Origin: an uncultured Bacteroidales bacterium
GTDB taxonomy: Bacteria; Bacteroidota; Bacteroidia; Bacteroidales; UBA932
Assembly (NCBI GenBank): GCA_934695325.1
Contig: CAKUVD010000007.1
Span: 62,001-126,000, forward strand
Reading direction: 5' to 3'
DNA: 64,000 nt
In this document: one piece after another, positions 55,512-64,000 of the stretch
Layout: each line of letters starts with the position of its first letter
How positions within the stretch are numbered: the stretch's first letter is position 1
Notes under the pieces: model-generated
What the model was told of the DNA's origin: nothing
Seen by the model: only the letters and a program-made list of their open reading frames with translations
Database searches by the model: none
Position numbers and translations under genes: made by a program

Positions 55512-58500
55512 CTATTTCCAGCCTCCGCCAAGGGCCTTGTAGAGGTTCACGACTGCAAGGCTCTCTCTCGTCCCGGCCTCACAAAATTCGAGCTGAGAAT
55601 CCAGATACTTGCGCTGTGAATCGAGGACATCCATATAACTTATGACACCGTTTATATACTGACTGTCAGTCAATGTAACATATTTCATCGCGGCATCCAG
55701 CATCTCCGCCTTCGCAAACGAATTAGAACGAGCCGACTGCAGAGTCACCGCAGCATCATACACTTCACGGAACGCCTGCAGGACATCTTTCTCGTACGAG
55801 ATGCGAGCCTGCTCATAAGCAGACACTGCGGCTTTCATCGCAGCCCTGCGCTTTCCGAATTCAAAAAGCGGAGACGCCAATGTCGCGCCAGTGAACCAGA
55901 AAGGAGACTTGAGGAAAGAGGTCAATGCCTCATTCTCCAGTCCGGCTCCGAGGTTTATGACAAATGACGGAAACCTCTCGGCCACAGCTATCCCGACACG
56001 AGCCTCTGCCGCCTTCAGCCTGTCCTCAGACTGCATTATGTCAGGCCGACGCTTCAGCAGATCCGAAGACAGTCCGGCCGGAATTTTCGTGGAACTGTAC
56101 GATACTGACGCAGAGACACTTCGTTCAATGTCCTTTATATATGAGCCTGTCAGAAAGCACAGTTCGCTTTCTTTCAAGGCGACCTGCCGCTGCAAGTCAG
56201 GGATCCGCGCTTGGGCCGAAGCCAGTTCCACAAGAGCCTGTCGATACGGAATCTCAGATGTGAGGCCCCCTTCTGCACGCAATCTGGACTGTTGTACGGA
56301 TTCCTGTCTGGTTATCAGGGTATTCTTCACGATCTCAAGTTTCCGGTCAAGCCCGACAAGCTCATAATAACACGTCGCCACAGATGCCACAATGCTCATT
56401 CTCACCGCTTTCTGGTTCTCCACTGCCTCAAGGTACCCCGCCATCTTTTCCCGGCTCGCCCATTTCAGACGTCCCCAGAAGTCCACCTCCCACTGGAACG
56501 ATGCCTTGATACCGAACTCCGGGTCCTCAGGCTCGGGATCCGTGCCGCCATAATTGCTATGGTCATTCTGTCCATACCCTTTCACAGACACGGACGGAAG
56601 CTGCGAAGCCTTCTGGATGCGGTAGCGATATCCGGCCTCGTTAAGCCGCTCCACTGCCATAAGCATATCCTTGTTATATTCAAGAGCTTCCTCTATGAGT
56701 CTACGCAACTCCGGTTCGACATATATCTCCCGCCACTCGGCATCCCCGATGCAGCTGTCAGCCTGAAAACCGTAAAGGGAATCAGGGACATCGCCAAGGT
56801 CAGGCTTCGTACACAGCCTGGACGTAGAGCAGGATTCCAGCGCCGCCGCAGACAAGACGACAGCGACCAGCATTGACAATACTTTTCCAGCGCCGCGGAC
56901 ACGACCGGCACGCATTCCGGACAGCCTGGACTTGAGCCTGTATATGACGACAAAGAAGAAAGGAACGAAGACAATGCCGACAGTTATTCCGACAATCATA
57001 CCGAAGAACACGCCTGTGCCTATATTCTGACGACTCTCCGAGCCAGGCCCGCCGGCAAATACCAGAGGCAGCATACCGAGGATGAATGCCAATGAAGTCA
57101 TTACGATAGGGCGGAACCTGAGCTTGGCAGCCGTGATGACGGCCTCTTCCAAGTCTCTGCCTTTCTCGACCTCCTCCTTCGCGAATTCCACTATGAGTAT
57201 AGCATTCTTAGCGACCAGCCCCACAAGCATAACAAGGCCGATCTGAAAATACACATTGCTCTCCATCCCCAGGACGGCGATACCGAGATATGCTCCTGCA
57301 ATCGCTATCGGAAGCGACAGGATCACAGCCACAGGTATCGACCAGCTTTCATACTGCGCCGCCAGGAAAAGGAATACGAAAAGCAGTGCCAGTGCAAGGA
57401 CAAGCCCGGTCTTGCCGCTTTCCTTCTTCTCCTGATACGACATTCCGCTCCACTCTACTCCGATGTTGTCCGGAAGATGCTCCGCTGCGATTTCCTCCAG
57501 TATCTCAAGCGCCTCGCCTGAACTCGTGCCTCCGGCGGCCTCACCGCTTATCATTGCCGAGTTATACATATTGAACTTCTTTATCGTCCCGGGGCCTGTC
57601 GTGAAGCTGGTCTTGCCCAGTGCATTGACAGGAATCATTGTCCCACCGGAACTCTTCATAAAGAATAGATTAAGGTTGTCCGTATGGGCGCGGTACGGTG
57701 CATCGGCCTGGATGTAGACACGATATATCCTGTTGTACATATTGAAGTCATTCACATAGATTGCGCCGGTAAATGCCTTCAATGTCGAGAACACATCCGC
57801 CATCGAAAGTCCCAGAATCTGGATTTTGTCACGGTCCGCATCGAAATACAGCTGAGGTATGTCCTTCTGCAGCCCTGAAGACAGCCCTGTAAGTTCCTTG
57901 CGCCTGGAGGCATAATAAAGCAATGTGTCCGAGGCATTCTGAAGATCCTGATAAGTGGCATCGCCCCTCGCCTCCAGAACCATAGAGAAACCTCCGGATG
58001 TTCCCAGACCCGGAATGACTGCCGGCGAGCTTATATACACCTGACTCTCAGGATACTCCGACAATGTATCCCGCACCATAGCGATGATCTTGGACATATC
58101 AGTCTCGCGTCTCTTGTTCCAAGGCTTCAGGATAACTGTCAGCGTACTGCCTGACTGTGTCGTTCCGACACGCGGGCTGGAGCCTGTCACATTGAGCACA
58201 TATTCCACATCCTGTTGCCTGAGCAGAAAGTCCATCGCACGGTCCGTCACCTTTCTGGTGCGTTCCAACGTCGCTCCGACAGGAAGTTCAAGCTCGACAG
58301 TGAAATACCCCTGATCTTCTTTCGGGATAAAGCTCTGAGGGACAATGCGTCCAAGCACGAATATCCCGATTATGGCGACACCGAACAATGCTAACATTCT
58401 CTTGGAATTATGAATGGCAAGGCGCACCATCCTGGCATAGAAAGATGTGCCGCTGTCAAGCCACAAATTTATCTTTCTGAACACACGGTTCTTCGGGCCG

Positions 58501-60011
58501 GTTCCATTATGAGGTTTCAGAAACTTCGAGCACATCACAGGGCTGAGTGTAAGCGCCACGACAGTGGAGATTATGACAGACACGGCAATCGTGACCGTGA
58601 ACTGGCGGAAGAGCTGCCCTGTAATGCCTGAAAGGAAGCTGACCGGCACGAACACCGCGCAGAGCACCAGCGACATCGCCACAAGGGCTCCACCTATTTC
58701 CCCCATCGCCTTTTTAGTGGCTTCATAAGGAGAGAGACGCTCTGTCGCCATAATGCGGTCCACATTCTCCACCACGACGATGGCGTCATCCACCACGATT
58801 CCAATGGCCAGGATCAGTCCCAGAAGAGTCATCATATTCAGAGAGAACCCGAATATCAGCATAACCCCGAATGTCCCGATCAATGATATCGGCACGGCGA
58901 TGGCCGGGACCAATGTGGCCCTGACGTTCTGCAATGCGAGGAACACGACCAGTATGACCAGCACCAGCGCCTCAAACAATGTCCTGTAGACGTGATGTAT
59001 GGACTCAGATATATATGTGGTCATATCGAACGGTATCTCGTAAGACATACCCTCAGGGAAGGCCTCGCTGATCTCCTCCATCTCCTTCTTCACATTGTCA
59101 GCCACCTCGACAGCATTGGCCCCCGGAAGCATAAACACATTGACCACGGCCGCATTGCGAGCATTTATACCGCTCTCAGTGTTATAGGACTGGGCTTCAA
59201 GGGACACTCTGGCCACATCCTTAAGCCGTATGACGGCGCCACTGCCGTCTGTGCGGACGACAATGTTCTCGAACTCCTCCACTGAAGACAGCCTGCCAGG
59301 AGCCATAATAGGTATTGTCACGTCCACATCCGTTATAGGCTGCTGTCCGAGAACTCCCGCCGCAGCCTCGCGGTTCTGGTCTTTCAATGCGTTCTGCAGG
59401 TCCTTGACCGTTATCCCGAGACTGGCCATCTTGTCAGGCTGCACCCATATCTGCATAGCGTAGTAGCGACTGCCGACATTGGACACGACTCCCACTCCAG
59501 GGACACGGCGCAGGCGATCCTGGATATTCAGCGTCGTATAGTTGCTGAGATATATCTCGTCGAACTTCGGGTCATCCGACATAATGGTGATAGTCATAAG
59601 CTTGCTGGATGATTCCTTTTCCACGGAGATTCCGTTCTGGACGACCTCGGCTGGAAGTCTGGACTCCGCCAGCTTCACCCTGTTCTGAACCTCGACAGAG
59701 GCGATGTCAGGGTCGGTCGAGATATCGAAGGTCAATGTAGCGGAGTAACCTCCATTGTTGGAGTTGCTGGACTCCATGTAAAGCATACCAGGTGTACCGT
59801 TGAGAGACTGCTCAATCGGGGTAGCCACGGCCTGTGACACCGTCTGCGAATTGGCGCCGGGATATGATGTGGAGACACGGACAACGGGAGGGACGATCTT
59901 CGGGTACTGGTCCACCGGGAGCAATGCCAGTCCGATAAGTCCCACGAGCACGATTATGATGGATATGACAGTCGAGAATACAGGTCTGTCAATGAAGAAG
60001 TCTGATTTCAT
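55512..60011 (-). CDS. RND permease fused to an outer-membrane factor (pump 2)
   Basis: A 1499-residue polypeptide joining two pump parts that are normally separate. Residues 1 to about 1030 are an HAE1-type permease: FIDRPVFSTVISIIIVLVG, TM4 GIVVDDAIVVVENV, and TM10 GLVAKNAILIVEFAKEE. From M1033 the sequence reads MRAGRVRGAGK, a hydrophobic core, then the lipobox ALESC (C1061). After that a NodT-type outer-membrane lipoprotein runs to the end (WWEL-like region FQWEVDFWGRLKW, YRQALVELASAQARIPDLQRQVA, RRPDIMQSEDRLKAAEARVG). No stop separates the parts. The internal signal peptide may anchor or be cleaved, or M1033 may be a second start. The adaptor gene lies 27 bases upstream. Confidence 0.9.
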   Translation of the reverse strand: MKSDFFIDRPVFSTVISIIIVLVGLIGLALLPVDQYPKIVPPVVRVSTSYPGANSQTVSQAVATPIEQSLNGTPGMLYMESSNSNNGGYSATLTFDISTDPDIASVEVQNRVKLAESRLPAEVVQNGISVEKESSSKLMTITIMSDDPKFDEIYLSNYTTLNIQDRLRRVPGVGVVSNVGSRYYAMQIWVQPDKMASLGITVKDLQNALKDQNREAAAGVLGQQPITDVDVTIPIMAPGRLSSVEEFENIVVRTDGSGAVIRLKDVARVSLEAQSYNTESGINARNAAVVNVFMLPGANAVEVADNVKKEMEEISEAFPEGMSYEIPFDMTTYISESIHHVYRTLFEALVLVILVVFLALQNVRATLVPAIAVPISLIGTFGVMLIFGFSLNMMTLLGLILAIGIVVDDAIVVVENVDRIMATERLSPYEATKKAMGEIGGALVAMSLVLCAVFVPVSFLSGITGQLFRQFTVTIAVSVIISTVVALTLSPVMCSKFLKPHNGTGPKNRVFRKINLWLDSGTSFYARMVRLAIHNSKRMLALFGVAIIGIFVLGRIVPQSFIPKEDQGYFTVELELPVGATLERTRKVTDRAMDFLLRQQDVEYVLNVTGSSPRVGTTQSGSTLTVILKPWNKRRETDMSKIIAMVRDTLSEYPESQVYISSPAVIPGLGTSGGFSMVLEARGDATYQDLQNASDTLLYYASRRKELTGLSSGLQKDIPQLYFDADRDKIQILGLSMADVFSTLKAFTGAIYVNDFNMYNRIYRVYIQADAPYRAHTDNLNLFFMKSSGGTMIPVNALGKTSFTTGPGTIKKFNMYNSAMISGEAAGGTSSGEALEILEEIAAEHLPDNIGVEWSGMSYQEKKESGKTGLVLALALLFVFLFLAAQYESWSIPVAVILSLPIAIAGAYLGIAVLGMESNVYFQIGLVMLVGLVAKNAILIVEFAKEEVEKGRDLEEAVITAAKLRFRPIVMTSLAFILGMLPLVFAGGPGSESRQNIGTGVFFGMIVGITVGIVFVPFFFVVIYRLKSRLSGMRAGRVRGAGKVLSMLVAVVLSAAALESCSTSRLCTKPDLGDVPDSLYGFQADSCIGDAEWREIYVEPELRRLIEEALEYNKDMLMAVERLNEAGYRYRIQKASQLPSVSVKGYGQNDHSNYGGTDPEPEDPEFGIKASFQWEVDFWGRLKWASREKMAGYLEAVENQKAVRMSIVASVATCYYELVGLDRKLEIVKNTLITRQESVQQSRLRAEGGLTSEIPYRQALVELASAQARIPDLQRQVALKESELCFLTGSYIKDIERSVSASVSYSSTKIPAGLSSDLLKRRPDIMQSEDRLKAAEARVGIAVAERFPSFVINLGAGLENEALTSFLKSPFWFTGATLASPLFEFGKRRAAMKAAVSAYEQARISYEKDVLQAFREVYDAAVTLQSARSNSFAKAEMLDAAMKYVTLTDSQYINGVISYMDVLDSQRKYLDSQLEFCEAGTRESLAVVNLYKALGGGWK

Positions 60012-60038
60012 AAGTATTTACTATTGAATGAGAAGATG

Positions 60039-61196
60039 TTAAGCATTGTCCTGGTACTGGACTGCCTTGACTTTCATTCCGTGCGACAGTTTGTGCTGTC
60101 CTTCCACCACGATGGCTTCGCCAGGCTTCAGGCCGCGTTCAATGACAGTGGTGTTCTCCACTTCCGGCCCCGTCTGTACAAACCGTCTCTCGACAGTTCC
60201 ATCAGGTTTCACGACAAAGAGATACGAGCCGCTCTTCTCGACGGTGATGGCTTTTGAAGGTACGGCCACCGCATTCTCTCTGACATCGAGAAGAACCTTG
60301 ACATTTGTGAACTGCCCTGGGAGAAGTTCCCTGTCCGGATTCGGCATCTCGGCACGGACGGAGAATGTACCGGACTTCGCATCCACCAGCGGATCCGCGA
60401 AATCGACGAGTCCCTTATACTTATATACCGACTTGTCTGCCAATGTTATGGTGACATACGGATCCCAATGCCGGCTGGTGTCTTTCTGCCCGAGATTCAC
60501 ATTACGGGCCTTGCATTTCTGATAGTCAAGGTCAGTCATCTTGAACTCCACGAGCACTGTGTCGCTCTTCACCACATTGGCGAGAAGAGACTGTGCGCCG
60601 GGGCCTACCAACGTGCCTATGTCCACGTGCCTTTCACTTATATAGCCTCCTATCGGCGAGCATACTGTCGTATAGCTCAATGCCAGACGGGATTCCGTAA
60701 GGTTGGCTTCGCTGACGAGGACATCGGCTTTCGCACTTTCATACTCGGCGACAGCATTGTCCAGGTCCAGCTGGCTTGCGGCCTTCTGCTCGAACAGCGG
60801 CCTGATTCTGGCCAGATCTCGTTCCGCTTTCAATGCCATCGCCTTGTTTTTCGTCACCAGAGCCTCGGCCCTATCGACCTGTGCCTTATATTGCTTAGGG
60901 TCAATGATGAACAGCACCTGCCCTTTCTTAACATAGGTACCCTCCTCGAACATCATCTTTTCGAGATACCCCTCCACACGCGCCCGCACTTCCACGAACT
61001 GCTGGGCGCGGATCTTTCCTGGAAATTCTCCATAGATTTCCACGTTCCTGGTACGGACAGTATCCACGCCGACTACAGGAAGTGTCTCATCGTGATGGGA
61101 AGGCTTAATGATCCATAGGATCAATGCCACGGCAAGAACAGCCGCAGCAACCACGCAGGCTACAATGCTTTTTTTGTCAAGTCCTCTCATAATCAT
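60039..61196 (-). CDS. RND periplasmic adaptor of pump 2
   Basis: A 385-residue membrane fusion protein. It has an uncleaved-looking N-terminal helix (about 9-31, IVACVVAAAVLAVALILWIIKP) with no lipobox, unlike the pump 1 adaptor. The lipoyl/hairpin region is GYLEKMMFEEGTYVKKGQVLFIIDPKQY, and the barrel reads TYTTVCSPIGGYISERHVDIGTLVGPG in part. GLKPGEAIVVEGQHKLSHGMKV is the C-terminal adaptor motif. An ATG two codons later (61190) is also possible. It is the first gene before the fused permease. Confidence 0.92.
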   Translation of the reverse strand: MIMRGLDKKSIVACVVAAAVLAVALILWIIKPSHHDETLPVVGVDTVRTRNVEIYGEFPGKIRAQQFVEVRARVEGYLEKMMFEEGTYVKKGQVLFIIDPKQYKAQVDRAEALVTKNKAMALKAERDLARIRPLFEQKAASQLDLDNAVAEYESAKADVLVSEANLTESRLALSYTTVCSPIGGYISERHVDIGTLVGPGAQSLLANVVKSDTVLVEFKMTDLDYQKCKARNVNLGQKDTSRHWDPYVTITLADKSVYKYKGLVDFADPLVDAKSGTFSVRAEMPNPDRELLPGQFTNVKVLLDVRENAVAVPSKAITVEKSGSYLFVVKPDGTVERRFVQTGPEVENTTVIERGLKPGEAIVVEGQHKLSHGMKVKAVQYQDNA

Positions 61197-61464
61197 CAGG
61201 TTTTATGAGTTGTCCGAAAATGTTACGGAAGCTGTCCTAAGTCAGCTCCTCAAGCCTGCCCCCTAGTCTGCAGTCCTATGGCCAGGCGTTGGAGGCTCAA
61301 CATATCAAAGATTGTTCCAGAGTATAGCAGGCTTTGGAAATGTCCTGTGTGTTCTGCGCCTAAGCACGGATCATCCGAAGTGAGACGCCGGAACCATTCC
61401 CCGGCGTTTCTGTCCCTCGTTTTGTATAATCCCGTGAAAATCAAGATTTTCCAGCATCAATATT
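61197..61464. other. Leader region upstream of pump 2, no clear gene
   Basis: An open frame of 64 codons on the minus strand (61250-61444) lacks homology that I recognise and is not called. A GCCGG...CCGGC hairpin lies near 61386-61406. No convincing -33/-7 pair was found for the adaptor gene here; a near-miss AATCTTTG lies at 61306-61313 (minus). Confidence 0.4.
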
Positions 61465-61623
61465 CTAACGTTTTGATTCATCAAGCCTAGCTATCTCCTT
61501 TATTGATTCGTCGAATCGTCTTAATCCTTCTGCAATGAATTCATCTGCATCCCAATATTCATTATGGAGTTGTTCTTCTGTAATAATTGGAAGTTTTTTT
61601 ATCATTTCTTCAGTTAGTCTCAT
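61465..61623 (-). CDS. AT-rich orphan small protein, 52 residues
   Basis: A short frame from ATG 61623 to TAG, encoding MRLTEEMIKKLPIITEEQ and then a helical, acidic remainder (EFIAEGLRRFDESIKEIARLDESKR). I do not recognise it. Codons are strikingly A/T-rich beside the GC-rich pumps, suggesting acquisition. A TATATTTG -7 box (minus strand) lies 65 bases upstream. The helical acidic style is seen in small antitoxins, but no toxin partner is evident, so no function is assigned. Confidence 0.45.
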   Translation of the reverse strand: MRLTEEMIKKLPIITEEQLHNEYWDADEFIAEGLRRFDESIKEIARLDESKR

Positions 61624-62007
61624 AATTCATTTTATTATTTTACTAATCAAGTTTACTTTCTCAAAAGTACATTTTTCTTTATATCTCCAAATATAAAAGG
61701 GAACGATATAAGTGATGGCAACGAGAATCGTGTTCCTGTCGAATAACCGTGGCATTTTTACAGGCAGAAAAAATGAATTGCCCGGGCAATCAGCCTTTCT
61801 CCGGACAAATGACATCACCTTTCCGCCGCTAAGTAGACGTCTCGGATAATAATGTTGAGGAGATTCACGTAAAAGGCTAACATATAACACATTAAACAAA
61901 AACCATCAAAATATTGCGATGAAACTGACTTATAGATTTGTTTTTTGCAATGACTTACTGCCAACTGATATATCAGTCCCTAATTTTTAGGGCTAATCTA
62001 TCAAACA
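61624..62007. other. AT-rich intergenic stretch without a clear gene
   Basis: A 90-codon minus-strand frame (61627-61899) ends three bases before the orphan ORF but has no recognisable features and contains the putative promoter of that ORF. The rest is AT-rich and featureless by eye. Confidence 0.4.
61688..61695 (-). promoter_or_regulatory. Possible -7 element of the orphan ORF
   Basis: The minus strand reads TATATTTG, exact to consensus. The nearest TTG is 23 bases upstream, so the -33 side is doubtful. Confidence 0.4.
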
Positions 62008-62044
62008 GAATCCCGAATATCGTAGATAGCGACATTCGGGATTC
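62008..62044. terminator. Hairpin downstream of the NCS2 permease
   Basis: GAATCCCGAAT pairs perfectly with ATTCGGGATTC, extended by TCG/CGA inside. The U-tract after it on the minus strand is weak (CTGTTTGAT). Confidence 0.6.
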
Positions 62045-62087
62045 ACAAAGCATTTATATCCGACCTCGGCAGTCGCCGCGGAAAATA

Positions 62088-63395
62088 CTATATAAGCACG
62101 TACCTCAGCACGAAGAGGATGGCGAGCACCCACATCATTACTGAGATTTTCTTGAGCCTGCCGGTCAGGGCATTGAGAGCCACATAGGAAATCATACCGA
62201 GCATAATGCCGTCAGAGATGCTGTACGCCAGAGGCATAAGCAGCATTGTCACGAAAGCAGGGATAGCCTCTGAATAGTCCTCCCAGTCAATGTTCTTCAC
62301 AGGAGCCGCCATCATCACACCCACGATGAAGAGAACCGGGCCAGTGGCAGCGCCAGGAATGGCGAGGAACAGAGGCGAGAAGAGGAGAGCTATGGCGAAG
62401 CAAACCGCCACGGTAAATGAGGTGAGACCAGTGCGGCCGCCCTCTGACACACCTGAAGCGCTCTCGATATAAGTCGTAGTGGTACTTGTACCGAACATCG
62501 CCCCTGCAACGGTAGCCACGGCATCAGCCATAAGCACCTTGTTGATGCCATCTACATTGCCGTCCTTATCCACCATACCGGCCTTGACAGAGACACCGAC
62601 AACCGTTCCGATCGTATCGAACATATCGATGAACAGGAACGTGAACACGATGGCAACCATATCCCAAGAGAAAATCTGTCCCCACTCGAACTGGCAGAAA
62701 ATAGGTGCGATGGAAGGAGGGGTGGAAAGGACTCCGTTATAGTGGGTCACACCCATAGGAATACCTATAAGGGTAGTGGCGATGATGCCGAGAAGAAGGC
62801 CGCCGCGTACCTTGAGAATCACAAGCGCAGATGTCAGCACAAGGCCGATGATCGCAAGAATCGCCGTAGGCTCGGAAAGAGAACCCAGAGTCACAGAAGT
62901 AGCATCACTGCTGACAATGATGCCCGCTGACTTGAGACCGATGAATGCGATATAAAGGCCGATACCGGCTCCGATGGCACGCTTGAGGCTCATAGGGATG
63001 GCGTCCACGATAAGCTTGCGCACATTCGTCACCGTCAGGAGAATGAAGATGATTCCCTCAATGAATATGGCCGTCAATGCCATCTGCCAAGGATGCCCCA
63101 TAGCAAGACAAACGGTAAAGACGAAGAATGCGTTAAGGCCCATACCAGGAGCAAGTCCGAAAGGCTTCTTCGCATATATGGACATCACGAGGCAGCCGAC
63201 GATGGCAGCGAGAGCCGTAGCCGTGAACACGGCATTTGTAGGCATACCCTGATCTGCAAGTGCACTGAAGATGCTTGGATTGACGGCGAGGATATACGCC
63301 ATCGTAAGGAAAGTGGTGATACCGGCGATAATCTCGGTACGCACGCTATGCTTTGCCGGGTCAAGCCCGAAAGTCTTCTGAATAAATGCGTTCAT
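62088..63395 (-). CDS. NCS2-family purine permease (AzgA type)
   Basis: A 435-residue inner-membrane transporter for adenine, guanine or hypoxanthine. N-terminal TEIIAGITTFLTMAYILAVNPSI and APGMGLNAFFVFTVCL are AzgA landmarks, and SATTTYIESASGV-like sequence (SASGVSEGGRTGLTS) marks the substrate-site helix region. About 12-14 hydrophobic helices span the length. It starts 13 bases after the stop of the DUF5020 outer-membrane protein gene, so the two likely form an outer-plus-inner membrane purine uptake route. Confidence 0.93.
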   Translation of the reverse strand: MNAFIQKTFGLDPAKHSVRTEIIAGITTFLTMAYILAVNPSIFSALADQGMPTNAVFTATALAAIVGCLVMSIYAKKPFGLAPGMGLNAFFVFTVCLAMGHPWQMALTAIFIEGIIFILLTVTNVRKLIVDAIPMSLKRAIGAGIGLYIAFIGLKSAGIIVSSDATSVTLGSLSEPTAILAIIGLVLTSALVILKVRGGLLLGIIATTLIGIPMGVTHYNGVLSTPPSIAPIFCQFEWGQIFSWDMVAIVFTFLFIDMFDTIGTVVGVSVKAGMVDKDGNVDGINKVLMADAVATVAGAMFGTSTTTTYIESASGVSEGGRTGLTSFTVAVCFAIALLFSPLFLAIPGAATGPVLFIVGVMMAAPVKNIDWEDYSEAIPAFVTMLLMPLAYSISDGIMLGMISYVALNALTGRLKKISVMMWVLAILFVLRYVLI

Positions 63396-63408
63396 TGCCT
63401 GTCAATGA

Positions 63409-64000
63409 TTAGAAGACCCACTTGATACCAAGGCAAGGACGGCACCAGAAGCCGCTGCCCGAACCGAAGTCATAAGAAAGTTCAATCTCAGTGCCGACAT
63501 TGAGGTTATCCACGCCGAAATGCTGGCCGACAGCATACCACACCTGAGGCTCGGTGATGAACACAACATTGGAAGTCTTCCAGGTGTCAGCCTTGAAGTT
63601 GCCGTCGCCATCAATCTTGGCAACCTGATGGTTCTGCCACCAGAAATCAGCGAAGCCGCTGAAACGGAGTCCCTTGACATTGAAGAGATCCTGCATTCCC
63701 CATACGGCGGTCAGCTGCATAGGAACCTTGCTGTGAGGCCTTTTGCCGTCTACGCCCTTGTCATAGACGATATATTTCCCGAGAACCTTGAGGTTCAATG
63801 TATTCTTATAGTTGTCATTATGGATGAACCAGTCGAGACCGCCAAGGAAAGCGTGATTGATGTTGTACTTGCTGTACACACCGCCGTTGTACTCGACGTG
63901 AAGGCTGAGAGGAGCAAGCTTGGTGTCCTGCCAGAAGTTAAGGCAGCGGGCAATCTCGAAATACGTACCGGACGGAGCCTTGTTGCCATCCGCTTTTTTT
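63409..64000 (-). CDS. DUF5020/Tsx-like outer-membrane channel, 5' end outside window
   Basis: The C-terminal 197 or so residues of an outer-membrane beta-barrel. Alternating aromatic strands include YFEIARCLNFWQD, PLSLHVEYNGGVYSKYN, FLGGLDWFIHND, PMQLTAVWGMQDL and FSGFADFWWQN. The protein ends GFWCRPCLGIKWVF with a terminal Phe, the usual outer-membrane sorting residue. This fits the DUF5020 family, related to the nucleoside channel Tsx. The frame is open to the right edge, so start and signal peptide are not visible. Its pairing with the purine permease supports nucleoside or base uptake. Confidence 0.8.
   Translation of the reverse strand, partial: KKADGNKAPSGTYFEIARCLNFWQDTKLAPLSLHVEYNGGVYSKYNINHAFLGGLDWFIHNDNYKNTLNLKVLGKYIVYDKGVDGKRPHSKVPMQLTAVWGMQDLFNVKGLRFSGFADFWWQNHQVAKIDGDGNFKADTWKTSNVVFITEPQVWYAVGQHFGVDNLNVGTEIELSYDFGSGSGFWCRPCLGIKWVF

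Noticed and set aside
61627..61899. 90-codon minus-strand ORF before the orphan ORF
   Set aside because: No recognisable motif, and it contains the likely promoter of the following ORF; composition is mixed. A toxin-antitoxin pair was considered but nothing supports it.

Overview
The window comes from a chromosome of the order Bacteroidales. It shows a full moxR/bat aerotolerance operon, BACON/LRR and fimbrillin-like surface lipoproteins, DUF4199 beside a GT2 transferase, DUF1015 beside serA-serC, a DUF3127 protein, and many promoters of the Bacteroidetes sigma-ABfr type (-33 TTTG, 19-20 bases, -7 TAnnTTTG). Shine-Dalgarno sequences are largely absent. GC content is slightly above one half by eye. 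I cannot fix the genus; a gut lineage of moderately high GC is likely. No insertion sequence, prophage, integron or CRISPR array is visible. The content is mostly core metabolism plus envelope functions.

Left part (1-8.9 kb): a truncated thrS, a DUF4199/GT2 pair, glyA, a TrmH-family methyltransferase and a large secreted GH2 beta-galactosidase. From 8.9 to 19.2 kb one long minus-strand transcription unit runs moxR, DUF58, a BatA-partner membrane protein, batA, batB, batC, a batD-batE fusion and a calcineurin-PQQ exoprotein, with the beta-galactosidase closely downstream.

Middle (19-45 kb): truA; a DUF308-dnaG-metG unit; a two-gene surface lipoprotein operon; a CYTH protein; fhs with a PHP phosphatase; recQ; an FKBP lipoprotein; a DUF3127 protein; the serC-serA-DUF1015 unit; pyrB with a YigZ/IMPACT protein; a PRiA4_ORF3-like acidic protein with miaA; and a sugar MFS/ROK kinase pair. 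Two families of intergenic hairpin-rich direct repeats sit at gene ends (28.74-28.91 and 35.78-36.06 kb). A degenerate copy of the first lies in the trmH-like leader near 5.01 kb.

Right part (45.7-64 kb): tRNA-Arg(TCT); the anaerobic ribonucleotide reductase pair nrdD-nrdG; two RND efflux systems on either side of an AraC regulator, the second having its permease fused in frame to its outer-membrane factor; an AT-rich patch with a 52-codon orphan ORF; and an NCS2 purine permease behind a DUF5020/Tsx-like outer-membrane channel cut by the window edge.

Functional threads are one-carbon and serine metabolism (serC, serA, glyA, fhs), anaerobic growth (nrdDG), envelope-stress and VWA complexes (bat), and export (two tripartite pumps). 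The most unusual features are two membrane-spanning gene fusions that each keep an internal signal peptide, and the stop-codon-linked repeats.
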